From the NCBI GenBank assembly GCA_965247125.1, contig CBDFGO010000002.1, forward strand, positions 1,240,001 to 1,304,000: a stretch of 64,000 nt of DNA. The letters run 5' to 3'. The notes under the pieces were generated by a model. It saw nothing but the letters and a program-made list of their open reading frames with translations. It made no database searches and was not told the origin of the DNA. A program made the translations under genes and the position numbers. This DNA comes from CALBJU01 sp965247125. GTDB lineage: Bacteria; Bacteroidota; Rhodothermia; Rhodothermales; UBA10348. Positions 1-9,197 of the stretch are shown here, piece by piece; position 1 is the stretch's first letter, and each line of letters begins with the position of its first letter.

Positions 1-333
1 GGAGAGTACCTGGACGCAAATCTCAATTGAGACGCAACTTGCATTTGATCCCGCCTGCCTGAGTCTGGAACGGCATCGGTCGTTATTGCGGTAGTACCCC
101 TTGCTCCTGAAGCAAGTGTCGTCTTATCCCACATCCTCCACGTTGTGTCCGAAACGCCCATCGATGTCAGATCGGGTCGGAACTAGAGCACATGTAGGAC
201 ATAACCGGGCGCTTTCTAGGCCCCAACGGATTCCCTATCCCTTGCGCTCGCGACGCTCCTCCGCTTCAGACAACAGAATGTCATAAGAGAAGGTGTGTAT
301 AACCCCGGATATACCGATGGTTTTGAAGAGTGG
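1..333. other. Left edge, no supported gene
   Basis: The short open frames here have no recognisable composition or motif. The first 30 bases of the + strand read as nine codons followed by TGA, so they could be the tail of a gene outside the window, but that is too short to assign. The interval also holds the downstream region of the leftward gene that ends at 334. No convincing terminator hairpin was seen. Confidence 0.4.
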
Positions 334-1791
334 CTATTGATCAATCCCCAATGTGCTGAACTCCCATTCGTCGGCTGGGGTATAGCTGCTGAGATCGGGT
401 TCGATCGCAAAACCATATCCGGTGCAACGCAATGACGAGATGTTCAGGTCTCCGGAGTCAATATCCACCGCTGCACCTCCCGAAAAAGCACGATAGAGAT
501 CAGGGTGGGCTTCAAGAATGCGCCGCTGTTCACCTTCGGGCAGGTAATTCATTCCGCGATAGTAGTGATGGCCATTGCGTTCAACGTGGTTGATTCCCAG
601 CGTCGCCACCAGGGCCAGATCACCTTGCAAAGCGATCATCCCCGCTGTCGTCAGGTCTTCCGCGGTCATGATATAATCTGCGCGTTCACCTTTGCCATTT
701 CGCAGCCAGGTCAAACCCGCGTTCAGGATACTCTTAATGGCTCCCTTGCAGGATTTACTTGAGGTGCCGGTGTATCCCATGGCCAATGCCTGTGGATAGC
801 TGTCAAGCGCGGCGTCGGATTCATCGATGATAATGGGTTTTACAGCCGCCAGGGCATGAATACCATCGCTCAGTTCGGGATTCAGGGCTTGTGCGCGGTT
901 TAGGGGCTGCTCCATTGAAAGGGTGTTTTTCCAGAGCGTTTCCAGTGCCGGAGTCGACTGGATCCGCTCATACAGCTCCATCAATTCAGCCGCAGTGCTG
1001 TACTGCTCGTTCCCGTCCATCGTCACGCAATAGTCATCGCCCCTCAGACGCCCCATTATCCCTGCGATGCTCGTCAGCCGTTCGAGATCAGCCTCCAAAT
1101 CATTGCGCAACTTGATTTTCAGATAGCGTAATGAATATCGATCGACATATTCTTCCAGGGATTCGGGCAGGCCATCATCAACGGAATCGCCCTCGTGGGC
1201 GTTGCTTCGGGTCAGTGGGTCCACCAGCCCGATCGTGTGCCGCAGCGCGACTTTCGAGAGTGATTCAGCGGGCAGCCATTCTGCTGGCTCGTAGCCTTTC
1301 AACTCGACATGAACCGCGCCGGGATCAATACCATAGATATTCTCGCGTATGGCCTCGCCAAAACTCATGTGATGGCGACGAGCAATCGCATCCAACATGG
1401 CGCGCTCCAGCATACTGAAGCCAAAACTGCAGACGAGCATTGGAATGCCTGAGTCGGCGCTGAAGGTCTTTACCGACTCATAGACTTCAAGCCAGGTCGG
1501 GAAAAACGGCTGTGGGACTCTCATGCGCTCCGCAAAAGCCGTACGAGCATGGTAAATAGCGGCGATCTGATCCTGAATCTGCAATTCATACGCGCGCGGG
1601 CGCTTGTCAAACCATCCGGGGATCAGACATTCAGCGCTGTACCCCGCGACGGCCTCGCCTTCTATGATCACGTCCAGTTTGAGGACATTCTGGGGACATC
1701 CCAGAAGCAGCGTACTCCCAAATCGAAACGGCATACGCGTGTGCGCGTTGCGCAAATACAGTTGGGCGTCAACAAATTGGACAACGTTCAT
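334..1791 (-). CDS. Enolase-superfamily (mandelate racemase/muconate lactonizing) protein
   Basis: This 485-residue protein is longer than the usual 350-430 of the MR/MLE group. The barrel shows the KxK acid/base signature (KIK near 225-227), a DGNEQ strand end near 259 that would hold the first metal carboxylate, and a later IIDESD strand. The family abstracts the proton alpha to a carboxylate, usually to dehydrate or epimerise a sugar acid or lactonise a diacid. It is the last gene of a leftward cluster that includes KDG kinase and KDPG aldolase. A sugar-acid dehydratase feeding KDG is therefore the natural guess, but the substrate cannot be read from sequence. The ATG start lies 35 bases after the upstream stop. 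Confidence 0.8.
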   Translation of the reverse strand: MNVVQFVDAQLYLRNAHTRMPFRFGSTLLLGCPQNVLKLDVIIEGEAVAGYSAECLIPGWFDKRPRAYELQIQDQIAAIYHARTAFAERMRVPQPFFPTWLEVYESVKTFSADSGIPMLVCSFGFSMLERAMLDAIARRHHMSFGEAIRENIYGIDPGAVHVELKGYEPAEWLPAESLSKVALRHTIGLVDPLTRSNAHEGDSVDDGLPESLEEYVDRYSLRYLKIKLRNDLEADLERLTSIAGIMGRLRGDDYCVTMDGNEQYSTAAELMELYERIQSTPALETLWKNTLSMEQPLNRAQALNPELSDGIHALAAVKPIIIDESDAALDSYPQALAMGYTGTSSKSCKGAIKSILNAGLTWLRNGKGERADYIMTAEDLTTAGMIALQGDLALVATLGINHVERNGHHYYRGMNYLPEGEQRRILEAHPDLYRAFSGGAAVDIDSGDLNISSLRCTGYGFAIEPDLSSYTPADEWEFSTLGIDQ

Positions 1792-1826
1792 ATCTACCAG
1801 TTTTCTTCCCTACGAAAGCTCCTTCC

Positions 1827-3173
1827 CTACGAAAGCAGGCCCTGAAGCGCCGTCCAGTTGTTCACGATGGAAAAATAGGCTGCGCCCATCATGATGACGA
1901 TGGCGACACTCATCAAGACATTCCAGAGAACGCGGCGCCCACCTCTGGGCATCGCCTCGCCCATGTAGGACGGCCGGTTCAACAGAATCATGAAACACAC
2001 CACCGTAATGGGCATCAACGGCATAGCCAGAGTGGATGCGGTTATGGCGAGCGGAATGGGGAATTTTATGACCACACCAATTACTCCAATGGCTGGCAGT
2101 AGAGAGAACAACCACTTTGTTCTACCCTCATGCTTTCTGCCAAACATTTCGCAGCCAATAAATCCGGCGGCCAGCATGTGCATGACAATGGTCGAAAATC
2201 CGATGGCTGTTACCCCGAATCCAACGATCAACCGTGCCATCGGGTCTCCCAGGCTCGCCGAGAGGACGGGGATTATCTGGCGTACATCGCGGATGGCTTC
2301 GCCAATCAGACCCGGATCTGGGCCGATGGTCTTGGCAACTGCAATGATCATCAGACTCGTCGCCAGTATGAACGGAAACGCCATCCCCGAGAGAAGGTCG
2401 ACATACGCCAATTCTTTGTGCTCGCTTTTCCAGCGGCGTTCCAGAAGGGAATAGGGATAGAGGAAAATCATATTGATCCCGACGGCCGCTGCCAATGCGG
2501 CCACCACAGGTTTCAAGGCGAGACCATGTTCGAAACCCTCGGCAATGAAGGTGATTCCGAAAAATCCTTTGAATAGCTCCTTCCATGCAATGGGCTCGCC
2601 GGTGAACGCCGCAATCCCGAATGCCGCGACGATCAACCAGATCAGCGACTTGATTATTTTCTCATAGATCTTCAGGCCACGTGCACCTGAATGGTATACG
2701 TAGACCATGAATGCCGCCAGGCCCAGCACGATGCCCCCCATTCCGATGCGGGCGCCGGAATGATCCCAGTTCATTTTCAGCCCTTCGGCGAGGGTGATCA
2801 ACCCATTTGCAGTCAGAGAATATTGGGGAATGTGCCAGAGAATTGTTGCTACCATGGCGCTCACCGCCCAGAGAATGGCCAGCGACGGGTGTAATTCGCG
2901 CCAGAACACTCCATACGTACGCTCACCGGAATGCGTGGTCTGTTTCGCCACACTGGCCAGAACCACAAATCCCAGCATCATCGCCACCACTTGCACCCAG
3001 AGGTACTTGTAGCCAAACAACGACCCCAGGACGGCGCACGAGGCCACCGATCCCCCACCCAACGTCATCGCGCTCTGCATGTAACCGGGGCCGGAAAGCT
3101 TCAAGTACCCGATGACACGGGTCCGAAGGGGCCTACCCACGAGGTGCTGAATGATGTCGCCTTGCTCGCTCAT
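1827..3173 (-). CDS. Nramp-fold membrane transporter lacking metal-site motifs
   Basis: This 448-residue protein has about 11 hydrophobic segments and resembles the Nramp/SLC11 family (LeuT fold). The opening helix pattern SGPGYMQSAM aligns with the Nramp TM1 region. In true metal transporters this is followed by DPGN, but here the site reads GGGS. The TM6 MPH motif is also not visible; the matching stretch reads FLYPYS. The canonical divalent-metal ligands therefore appear to be missing. Its position inside a sugar-acid operon suggests uptake of an organic catabolite instead, which is inference. The ATG overlaps the upstream SDR stop by four bases (ATGA), so the two genes are translationally coupled. 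Confidence 0.75.
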   Translation of the reverse strand: MSEQGDIIQHLVGRPLRTRVIGYLKLSGPGYMQSAMTLGGGSVASCAVLGSLFGYKYLWVQVVAMMLGFVVLASVAKQTTHSGERTYGVFWRELHPSLAILWAVSAMVATILWHIPQYSLTANGLITLAEGLKMNWDHSGARIGMGGIVLGLAAFMVYVYHSGARGLKIYEKIIKSLIWLIVAAFGIAAFTGEPIAWKELFKGFFGITFIAEGFEHGLALKPVVAALAAAVGINMIFLYPYSLLERRWKSEHKELAYVDLLSGMAFPFILATSLMIIAVAKTIGPDPGLIGEAIRDVRQIIPVLSASLGDPMARLIVGFGVTAIGFSTIVMHMLAAGFIGCEMFGRKHEGRTKWLFSLLPAIGVIGVVIKFPIPLAITASTLAMPLMPITVVCFMILLNRPSYMGEAMPRGGRRVLWNVLMSVAIVIMMGAAYFSIVNNWTALQGLLS

Positions 3174-3925
3174 GCATGACTACCGAGTGCAACTCTGATC
3201 GCCTCACCACTCACGCCGCTGGACTCCTCTGACGCCAGGAATGCGATCATCTCGGCCACCTCGCTTGGCGTGGCGACGCGCCCCGGTGGATACGGCGCCG
3301 CCCGTTCCATCCACACCTGATTGGTGGTGATACCCCGATCTTTCGCTTCCTGACTGGCCGAACGTTCTGCCATCTCGGTCCGAACCCAGCCGGGCAGGAC
3401 CGCATTTGAGGTTACGCCGAAGGCTCCAGCATCCAGTGCGACCGAGCGCATCAATCCCAGCAACCCGTGCTTGGAGCTGTTGTAGGCGCTGGCTGCCGGT
3501 TCAGCGACCAATCCGGCTGTAGAACTCGTAAACACCAAGCGCCCGTAGCCAAGCGCTCTCATTGCCGGCAATACAAGTCTCGAGAGATGGAACGGACCGT
3601 CGAGGTTGACCCGCATGGTCTCGCTCCAGACGACGGGATCTTGCTCCCATACAACGAGCTCGTGCGCTGATCCAATTCCGTGATTGCATATGAGTATGTC
3701 AATCGGACCCAGTCGATTCTGGGTCTCTTCCACCGCGTGAGCACAGCCCTCAGTGGTGCCGAGATCTGCAACCGAGTACTCAAGGCCGACCGCCATCAGA
3801 TCCTGCTCGCTTCGTGCGACGCACATCACTTTTGCTCCCCGCGTAGCGAGGAGCTCAGCCGTGGCACGCCCAATCCCGCGCCCCGCGCCGGTGATCAGCG
3901 CTACCCGTCCTTCAACTCCAGCCAT
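3170..3925 (-). CDS. SDR family NAD(P)-dependent oxidoreductase
   Basis: A 251-residue classical short-chain dehydrogenase. The cofactor loop TGAGRGIG lies near residues 12-19, the NHG variant of the NAG motif near 85, the catalytic Ser in FTSSTAG near 137, and YNSSK carries the Tyr/Lys pair. The family oxidises or reduces alcohol and carbonyl groups on sugars and many small molecules. It is translationally coupled to the Nramp-like transporter gene. A role in redox processing of a sugar or sugar acid is likely from context, but the substrate is unknown. Confidence 0.88.
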   Translation of the reverse strand: MAGVEGRVALITGAGRGIGRATAELLATRGAKVMCVARSEQDLMAVGLEYSVADLGTTEGCAHAVEETQNRLGPIDILICNHGIGSAHELVVWEQDPVVWSETMRVNLDGPFHLSRLVLPAMRALGYGRLVFTSSTAGLVAEPAASAYNSSKHGLLGLMRSVALDAGAFGVTSNAVLPGWVRTEMAERSASQEAKDRGITTNQVWMERAAPYPPGRVATPSEVAEMIAFLASEESSGVSGEAIRVALGSHA

Positions 3926-3972
3926 GCTTTTGATCCTGTATTTAGATTGCGGAGTGGCAGCCTGTCGGTCTG

Positions 3973-5643
3973 TCAGTGGCCAAACTTGTCACCAAAGAAG
4001 TTGTCTTCCTTCCAGGTGGGGCGTTCTTCTTCCATGGCCACACGGAATCCTATGCGCAGCCCGGCACGCGTGAATCGGAGCGCCGTTTCCCAGACAATAG
4101 GCTGTGAAAGATCATCAGTGCGCGCGTGGTAGTGCGTAGCAAAAAATTCGTCGAGTACCGCGCGACCGTCCACATCGGGATCGGAAGAGCCTATTCCTTC
4201 GGCCAGATACATAGACGGGATGCCCTGTCTAACAAAAGAATACTGATCGCTACGTATGAAATAGACTTCTTCTGGATAGGGGTCAGGCATGTATTCAAAG
4301 CCTTCCTTTAGAGCTTCCTCCGTCATGACTATTTCGAGAGAGGAGTGCTCGACGCCATAGCCGGTAACGGTGTTCAGCGGAAAAATGAACATGGGCATGT
4401 CGATATTCATACTCGCTATCAAGCCCTCACGTGGCACGGTCGGGTAATGCGCGAAATAGTCTGATCCCAGCAAGCCACGCTCTTCTGCTGTGACTGCGAC
4501 GAACATGATCGATCGGCGGGGCGGCACGGGCATAGACGCCAGGGCACGGGCTATTTCCAGAGTGACGGATACCCCTATAGCGTTGTCGTACATACCGTTA
4601 AAGGTACTGTCACCGTCAACTACAGCGCCGGTGCCAAGGTGGTCGAGGTGCGTCGAATAGACGAGATACTCATCAGATAATTGCGGATCACTACCGCGAA
4701 GAATTCCTATGACGTTCGGACTTTCGATGCGCTCATGGAGCGACGTGCGGTACATCGAAACCTCGACATTCAGATCGCGCGACACTGGCCGAGCTGCTTC
4801 GCTGGCATCCTGTGCTTCTTCCAGTGTTATTGGCGCGTCCTCAAACAACTGCCTCGCCGCGTTCGGTCTGAAGTCAGCACTGCCCAGAAGCTCTGGGTGG
4901 AAGTCTGCGACGTCCCCACTCTCATCGATCCAGGCCATGCGTTCTCTCGCGCTTCTGTTTCCCGACCAGGAGAATCGATTTTCCTGGAGGCGACTCATCA
5001 GCCCGATCTCTCCGATAGCCCCGCGGTTTACCAGTTCATCTGACTTGGTTCTGCCAGACGAGAAGTGGGCGCGTTCCGTGGAAGGAAAGGTTTCGGGAGC
5101 GCCCGAAAAGTACGCGACGATCTTACCGCTGACATCGATTCCCTCCAAATCAGAATAACCCAGCTCCGGCGCATGTATGCCGTACCCGACGAATACCACC
5201 TCGGCGCGTACCCGGGTCTTTTCCCGAAGCCTGTCTGCGTAGATGACGACGTCTCTTCCCCACTCGAGCTCCATATCGCCACCGCTCTTGTGCAACGTGA
5301 CACCCGAGTTCTCAATGTCGGTCTTACGCGTGATAAGCGGGACTTCCTGATACCAACCACCACTACCACCAGTACCGCCGGGTTCGAGACCCATGGCTTC
5401 GAACTGATCGGCAACGTAGGCGGCGGCCTCGTCATAACCACGGCTCCCGGTCATGCGGCCTTCTCGCTCATCCGCCGCCAGATAGTTCAGCGACGACTGT
5501 ATGTTGTCGCGAGAAATGCTGGCCAGCGCGGCTTCCAGATCCATTTCTGAAGGGCCATCTGCCGCCGCCCGGCACGCAGAAAGCGATAAAACGACTGCGA
5601 CTGTAATCAGAAGGCCCGATCGCGCTGTTCGTGTGGGAGTCAT
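3973..5643 (-). CDS. M28-family metallopeptidase, lipoprotein
   Basis: A 556-residue predicted lipoprotein: a hydrophobic N-terminus ends in LSLSAC, a lipobox at about residue 24. M28 zinc-ligand blocks appear in order: STHLDHLG (His/Asp), GMYDNAIG (bridging Asp), TAEERGLLGS (the Glu pair), NIDMP, and a late RSDQYSF block. A protease-associated-type insert lies between the N-terminal helix region and the catalytic core. The family comprises aminopeptidases and carboxypeptidases acting in the periplasm or at the outer membrane. Its presence in a carbohydrate cluster is odd and may reflect glycoprotein or peptidoglycan-like substrates, or simply neighbourhood. About 90 bases separate it from the upstream gene. 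Confidence 0.88.
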   Translation of the reverse strand: MTPTRTARSGLLITVAVVLSLSACRAAADGPSEMDLEAALASISRDNIQSSLNYLAADEREGRMTGSRGYDEAAAYVADQFEAMGLEPGGTGGSGGWYQEVPLITRKTDIENSGVTLHKSGGDMELEWGRDVVIYADRLREKTRVRAEVVFVGYGIHAPELGYSDLEGIDVSGKIVAYFSGAPETFPSTERAHFSSGRTKSDELVNRGAIGEIGLMSRLQENRFSWSGNRSARERMAWIDESGDVADFHPELLGSADFRPNAARQLFEDAPITLEEAQDASEAARPVSRDLNVEVSMYRTSLHERIESPNVIGILRGSDPQLSDEYLVYSTHLDHLGTGAVVDGDSTFNGMYDNAIGVSVTLEIARALASMPVPPRRSIMFVAVTAEERGLLGSDYFAHYPTVPREGLIASMNIDMPMFIFPLNTVTGYGVEHSSLEIVMTEEALKEGFEYMPDPYPEEVYFIRSDQYSFVRQGIPSMYLAEGIGSSDPDVDGRAVLDEFFATHYHARTDDLSQPIVWETALRFTRAGLRIGFRVAMEEERPTWKEDNFFGDKFGH

Positions 5644-5737
5644 TCTGGATGTTTCTTCGAGTTCATTCCACTATGGTGAGCCCGAGTGTACGAAGCGACT
5701 CCGGTTCACGTCAACTCCTGTTCCTGCCATGGATGCG

Positions 5738-6589
5738 CTAGACCACCGATTGATGGCGTTCGATACACGTCCTGAGGACCTCGTCCGGGTCCCGTTTCCA
5801 CCAGTCGTCAGCCGAAAATATTTCGACCTCGCAGGAGCCGCGGTAGCCGGCAGTCTCCATCATCGCTCGGATTTTCTTCAATTCAATAATACCGTCACCC
5901 ATCATCCCGCGGTCCAGAGAGAGATCATTGGTCGGCACCAGCCAGTCGCAGACGTGATATACCAACAGGCGGTTGTCATTCCCCGCTCGGGCAATCTGAT
6001 CGGCCAGTTCGGGGTCCCACCATATGTGGTAGACGTCCGCCACGATTCCGATTCCTTCGCCAAGCTCGTCACAGAGGTCAAGTGCTTGCCTCATCGTATT
6101 TACACATGCGCGGTCGGCAGCGTACATGGGGTGCAAGGGCTCGATGGCCAGTGGCATCCGGGAGGCTCGTGCATGCTCCATAATCGCCGACATCCCGTCG
6201 AAGACCTGCGATCTCGCATCGTCAATATCCTTGCTGCCGCGTGGCAGGGCACCGACGACCAGTACGAGACACTCGGCACCCAGCGTAACGGCCTCGTCAA
6301 TGGCTCGCCGATTGTCATCAATTGCTTCCTGGCGTCTCTCGGCAGTCGCGGCGGGAAACCACCCGCCCCTGCATAGGCTCGTAACCGTCAATCCTGCATC
6401 CTGGATTCGCCCGGCGGCTTCGCCCAGACCGCACAGTGCCACCTGATCCCGCCACGGAGTTATGCTCTTGATGTTGTGACGAACGCAGCCATCGATGATT
6501 TCTGCGAGATCCCACTGTTCGCGCACCGTGGCGGTGTTAAGCGAAAAAAGGGCCGTATCACCAGAGAGATCACGCAACATATCAGACAT
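5738..6589 (-). CDS. Sugar phosphate isomerase/epimerase (xylose-isomerase-like TIM barrel)
   Basis: This 283-residue protein matches the AP endonuclease family 2 fold (PF01261). Metal-ligand blocks of that fold are visible: the Glu strand in PLAIEPLHP, the Asp/His block DVYHIWWDP, the His strand VYHVCDW, and the terminal CEVEIFSADDW with a Glu. Members isomerise or epimerise ketoses, inositols and hydroxypyruvate-type compounds. It lies 9 bases after the Gfo/Idh/MocA dehydrogenase, a very common partner: the dehydrogenase makes a keto sugar and this enzyme isomerises it. The substrate is unassigned. Confidence 0.85.
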   Translation of the reverse strand: MSDMLRDLSGDTALFSLNTATVREQWDLAEIIDGCVRHNIKSITPWRDQVALCGLGEAAGRIQDAGLTVTSLCRGGWFPAATAERRQEAIDDNRRAIDEAVTLGAECLVLVVGALPRGSKDIDDARSQVFDGMSAIMEHARASRMPLAIEPLHPMYAADRACVNTMRQALDLCDELGEGIGIVADVYHIWWDPELADQIARAGNDNRLLVYHVCDWLVPTNDLSLDRGMMGDGIIELKKIRAMMETAGYRGSCEVEIFSADDWWKRDPDEVLRTCIERHQSVV

Positions 6590-6598
6590 TTCGTTTCT

Positions 6599-7750
6599 TC
6601 AGATTTCCAGTTCAGGTACATCCAGCCATCTGCGTTCTGCCCAGCTTTTAAGGCCCAGTTCCGCAAGTTGCACGCCCTTGGCTCCTTCCAGCAGTGTATA
6701 GTTCCACCGGCCATCGTCGAACAGATAGCGGATGAATGCTTCCCACTGAACCTTGAAGCCGTTGTCGTACCTCTGATCATCAGCGACCTCGACCCAGTCA
6801 TCCATAAAATTCATGGTATGCGGTTCATCGGGATTCCAGATGGGCCTCGGAGTATTCTCTCGGCTCTGTGTAACGCAGGAATGCAAGCCGGCCACGGCCG
6901 ATCCCAGCGTGCCATCCACATGGAACGTCACCAGATCATCGCGCCGCACCCTCGTGCTCCAGGAACTGTTGATCTGAGCAATAATGCCGCCTTCGAGCTC
7001 GAGGATTGCGTACGCTGCGTCGTCGGCGTCGGCCTTGTATTTTTCGCCCCGTTCATCCCATCGATCGGTAATGTGGGTGGCACCCAGGCAACTCACGGCC
7101 TTTACCGGCGCGATTACATCATCCAGCACGTACCGCCAGTGGCAGAGCATATCCGTGATGATGCCACCGCCGTCCTTTTTTTGATAATTCCAGCTTGGGC
7201 GTTGTGCCTCCTGCGCATCTCCCTCGAAGACCCAGTAACCAAACTCTCCACGCACGGAAAGGATTTTGCCAAAAAAGCCGTTGTCTCTCAGGGTGCGAAG
7301 CTTGATCAATCCGGGCAAAAACAATTTGTCATGGACAACGCCGTTCCTGACGCCTTTTTCTCGGGCATATCGAACGACGTCAAGAGCCTCTTCGAGGGAA
7401 TCAGCAGCAGGCTTTTCGCAATAAACGTCTTTTCCAGCATCCATGGCCCTTTTCAGCAGCTCCGGGCGCATTTGCGTAGTCGCCGCATCGAAGAACAGCG
7501 TATCGTCCGGATTTTGGAGAGCACTCTCCAGGTCTGTCGTCCACCGCTCCACATTGCAGGATTTGGCCAGCTGTTCCACCTTTTCGGCGTTTCGTCCCAC
7601 CAGAATGGGATCCGGCATCACTCTGTCCCCACTTGACAGCACGACACCACCCTGCTCGCGAATGGCCAGAATGGACCGCTTGAGATGCTGATTCATCCCC
7701 ATGCGCCCTGTGACGCCGTGCATGACTATGCCCAGTCTCCGCTCAGCCAT
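6599..7750 (-). CDS. Gfo/Idh/MocA family oxidoreductase
   Basis: A 383-residue two-domain NAD(P)-dependent dehydrogenase. The N-terminal Rossmann domain has a HGVTGRMG nucleotide loop near residues 11-18. The EKP signature lies near 112-114 (CEKPAADS), followed by the alpha/beta substrate domain. These enzymes oxidise a ring hydroxyl of sugars, inositols or sugar acids. The next gene in the operon is a TIM-barrel isomerase/epimerase. The annotated ATG lies within the leader of the operon, downstream of the GH88 gene. Confidence 0.88.
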   Translation of the reverse strand: MAERRLGIVMHGVTGRMGMNQHLKRSILAIREQGGVVLSSGDRVMPDPILVGRNAEKVEQLAKSCNVERWTTDLESALQNPDDTLFFDAATTQMRPELLKRAMDAGKDVYCEKPAADSLEEALDVVRYAREKGVRNGVVHDKLFLPGLIKLRTLRDNGFFGKILSVRGEFGYWVFEGDAQEAQRPSWNYQKKDGGGIITDMLCHWRYVLDDVIAPVKAVSCLGATHITDRWDERGEKYKADADDAAYAILELEGGIIAQINSSWSTRVRRDDLVTFHVDGTLGSAVAGLHSCVTQSRENTPRPIWNPDEPHTMNFMDDWVEVADDQRYDNGFKVQWEAFIRYLFDDGRWNYTLLEGAKGVQLAELGLKSWAERRWLDVPELEI

Positions 7751-7783
7751 TACGCATCTTCCCGTGTGTCTAACATTGATTGC

Positions 7784-9178
7784 TCAGTTTTCCCAACGTG
7801 CAAACTGATAATAGCCACCATTGGCCATTCGCTTTATCAGCAGGGCCAATTCCATCGCGTGGTAGTCGCCCCACATGCTTGATTCACCGCAGGGTATGGA
7901 CTGGCCGTCGGGGATGTGATCCCAGCCGCCGGGGCGGTGATAAATGGAGTGCAGCAACAAGCCGTGATGCTTGGGATCGGTAGACAGATAGGGTTCCTCG
8001 AAAAGCCTCGATGCCACCGTCAAACCGGCTTTCAGGTAACGATCTGCGTTCGGTTCGTTCATCGCCTTCAGAACAACTCCGAGACGGATCAACCCCTGCG
8101 CCGAAATCGCCGCGGCGGAGCTGTCGACGGGTTCATGGGCGTTGTGCGGCTCGGCTGCTCGATCCTGGTAGTCGCCGAGCTCGGCAAGACCGGGAGCTCC
8201 GGTGTCCCAGTAAGGAATGCCGTCCACAGGCGTCTCGCGGATGTAATGTTCGGCGGTCGCAGTAGCAACCTCTTTTAGACGATTAAGCACTGCCGCCTTG
8301 TCGTGGAATAAAGGATTCTTCAGCCCCTCGAACTCTGAAGCCGGAACAGCGCCCAGAAACTCCAACTGCTCAGAATAGCCGCACAGAATCCATGCCTGGC
8401 CGCGGGTCCACGTGGTGAAGGCAGAGTATCCCTGCTGGGAACTCGGGGAGCGGTAGGAGCCGTCGTTCAGATTGAAAATCGATTCGTGAGCCACCCGCCC
8501 GCTCTCGTCATACGAATCCCGGCCCTTCCCGAAATAAACGTTGAAACGGGAGGTGGTTTCTGCATGCTCCAGCGCGCGGCCGAGAAGATTGTGTGCTGCA
8601 TCGTGTTCACCCTTTAAAACGTGGCCCAGTGCATGACTCCACACGAGTGATCGCATGCTGCGGATGGTATCGGAGAACAGGGAGTGAGGCCCGTTAAAGG
8701 AATAGACGAATCCGAGGTCATCGGGGAGGCCTGTCCAACGCGACGCCTGCACGGCGCCAGATACTTTGATTGCCAGCTCGTAATACTGTTTCTCCCAGTC
8801 TTTGGCGTCGATGTGGCCCCCGTCGATCAGTCGGAGGAGGTTGCCAAAGGTGCTGACGGTGTTGAACCCGTGGTCGTGCACGCCCATGTGGGTCAGATGC
8901 GGAGGCATCAAGTCGATAGTGCGCTGTCGCCCAAGATCCAGAAATTCTTCGTCGCCCGTGGCATCGAACTGCAGTAGCGCACAGCCGACCTGAAAGCCCT
9001 GCGTCCATTCGGTCCATCCGCGTGTGGCGTATTTGCCGTTGATGGTGAACACGGGGCTACCCTGAGCCGAGTCCCACTCGCCGTCAAGCAGGCGAATCTT
9101 GTCGCCGGCCATGGAGAAGAAATGATCGAGCTTTGGAAGCAGCGCTCCCGGGCTCAGGTCTGTATTGACATTGATCAT
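7784..9178 (-). CDS. Glycoside hydrolase family 88-type unsaturated uronyl hydrolase
   Basis: An (alpha/alpha)6-barrel hydrolase of about 464 residues. GH88 landmarks are HDHGFNT (position of the first catalytic Asp), TWTRGQAW, YWDTGAPG, and DSSAAAISAQG (second Asp region). The family removes the delta-4,5-unsaturated uronate that polysaccharide lyases leave at the non-reducing end. The released keto-uronate is converted to KDG, and KDG kinase and KDPG aldolase are upstream in the same operon. I chose the ATG at 9178 over one at 9226, because the longer form would overlap the upstream SDR by 29 bases and adds 16 unremarkable residues. No signal peptide is visible, so it is probably cytoplasmic. 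Confidence 0.82.
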   Translation of the reverse strand: MINVNTDLSPGALLPKLDHFFSMAGDKIRLLDGEWDSAQGSPVFTINGKYATRGWTEWTQGFQVGCALLQFDATGDEEFLDLGRQRTIDLMPPHLTHMGVHDHGFNTVSTFGNLLRLIDGGHIDAKDWEKQYYELAIKVSGAVQASRWTGLPDDLGFVYSFNGPHSLFSDTIRSMRSLVWSHALGHVLKGEHDAAHNLLGRALEHAETTSRFNVYFGKGRDSYDESGRVAHESIFNLNDGSYRSPSSQQGYSAFTTWTRGQAWILCGYSEQLEFLGAVPASEFEGLKNPLFHDKAAVLNRLKEVATATAEHYIRETPVDGIPYWDTGAPGLAELGDYQDRAAEPHNAHEPVDSSAAAISAQGLIRLGVVLKAMNEPNADRYLKAGLTVASRLFEEPYLSTDPKHHGLLLHSIYHRPGGWDHIPDGQSIPCGESSMWGDYHAMELALLIKRMANGGYYQFARWEN

Positions 9179-9197
9179 GTCTATTCTTGGAGTCTGC

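Noticed and set aside
5065..6376. Long plus-strand open frames under the leftward operon
   Set aside because: They are mirror frames of well-supported minus-strand genes and have no motifs.
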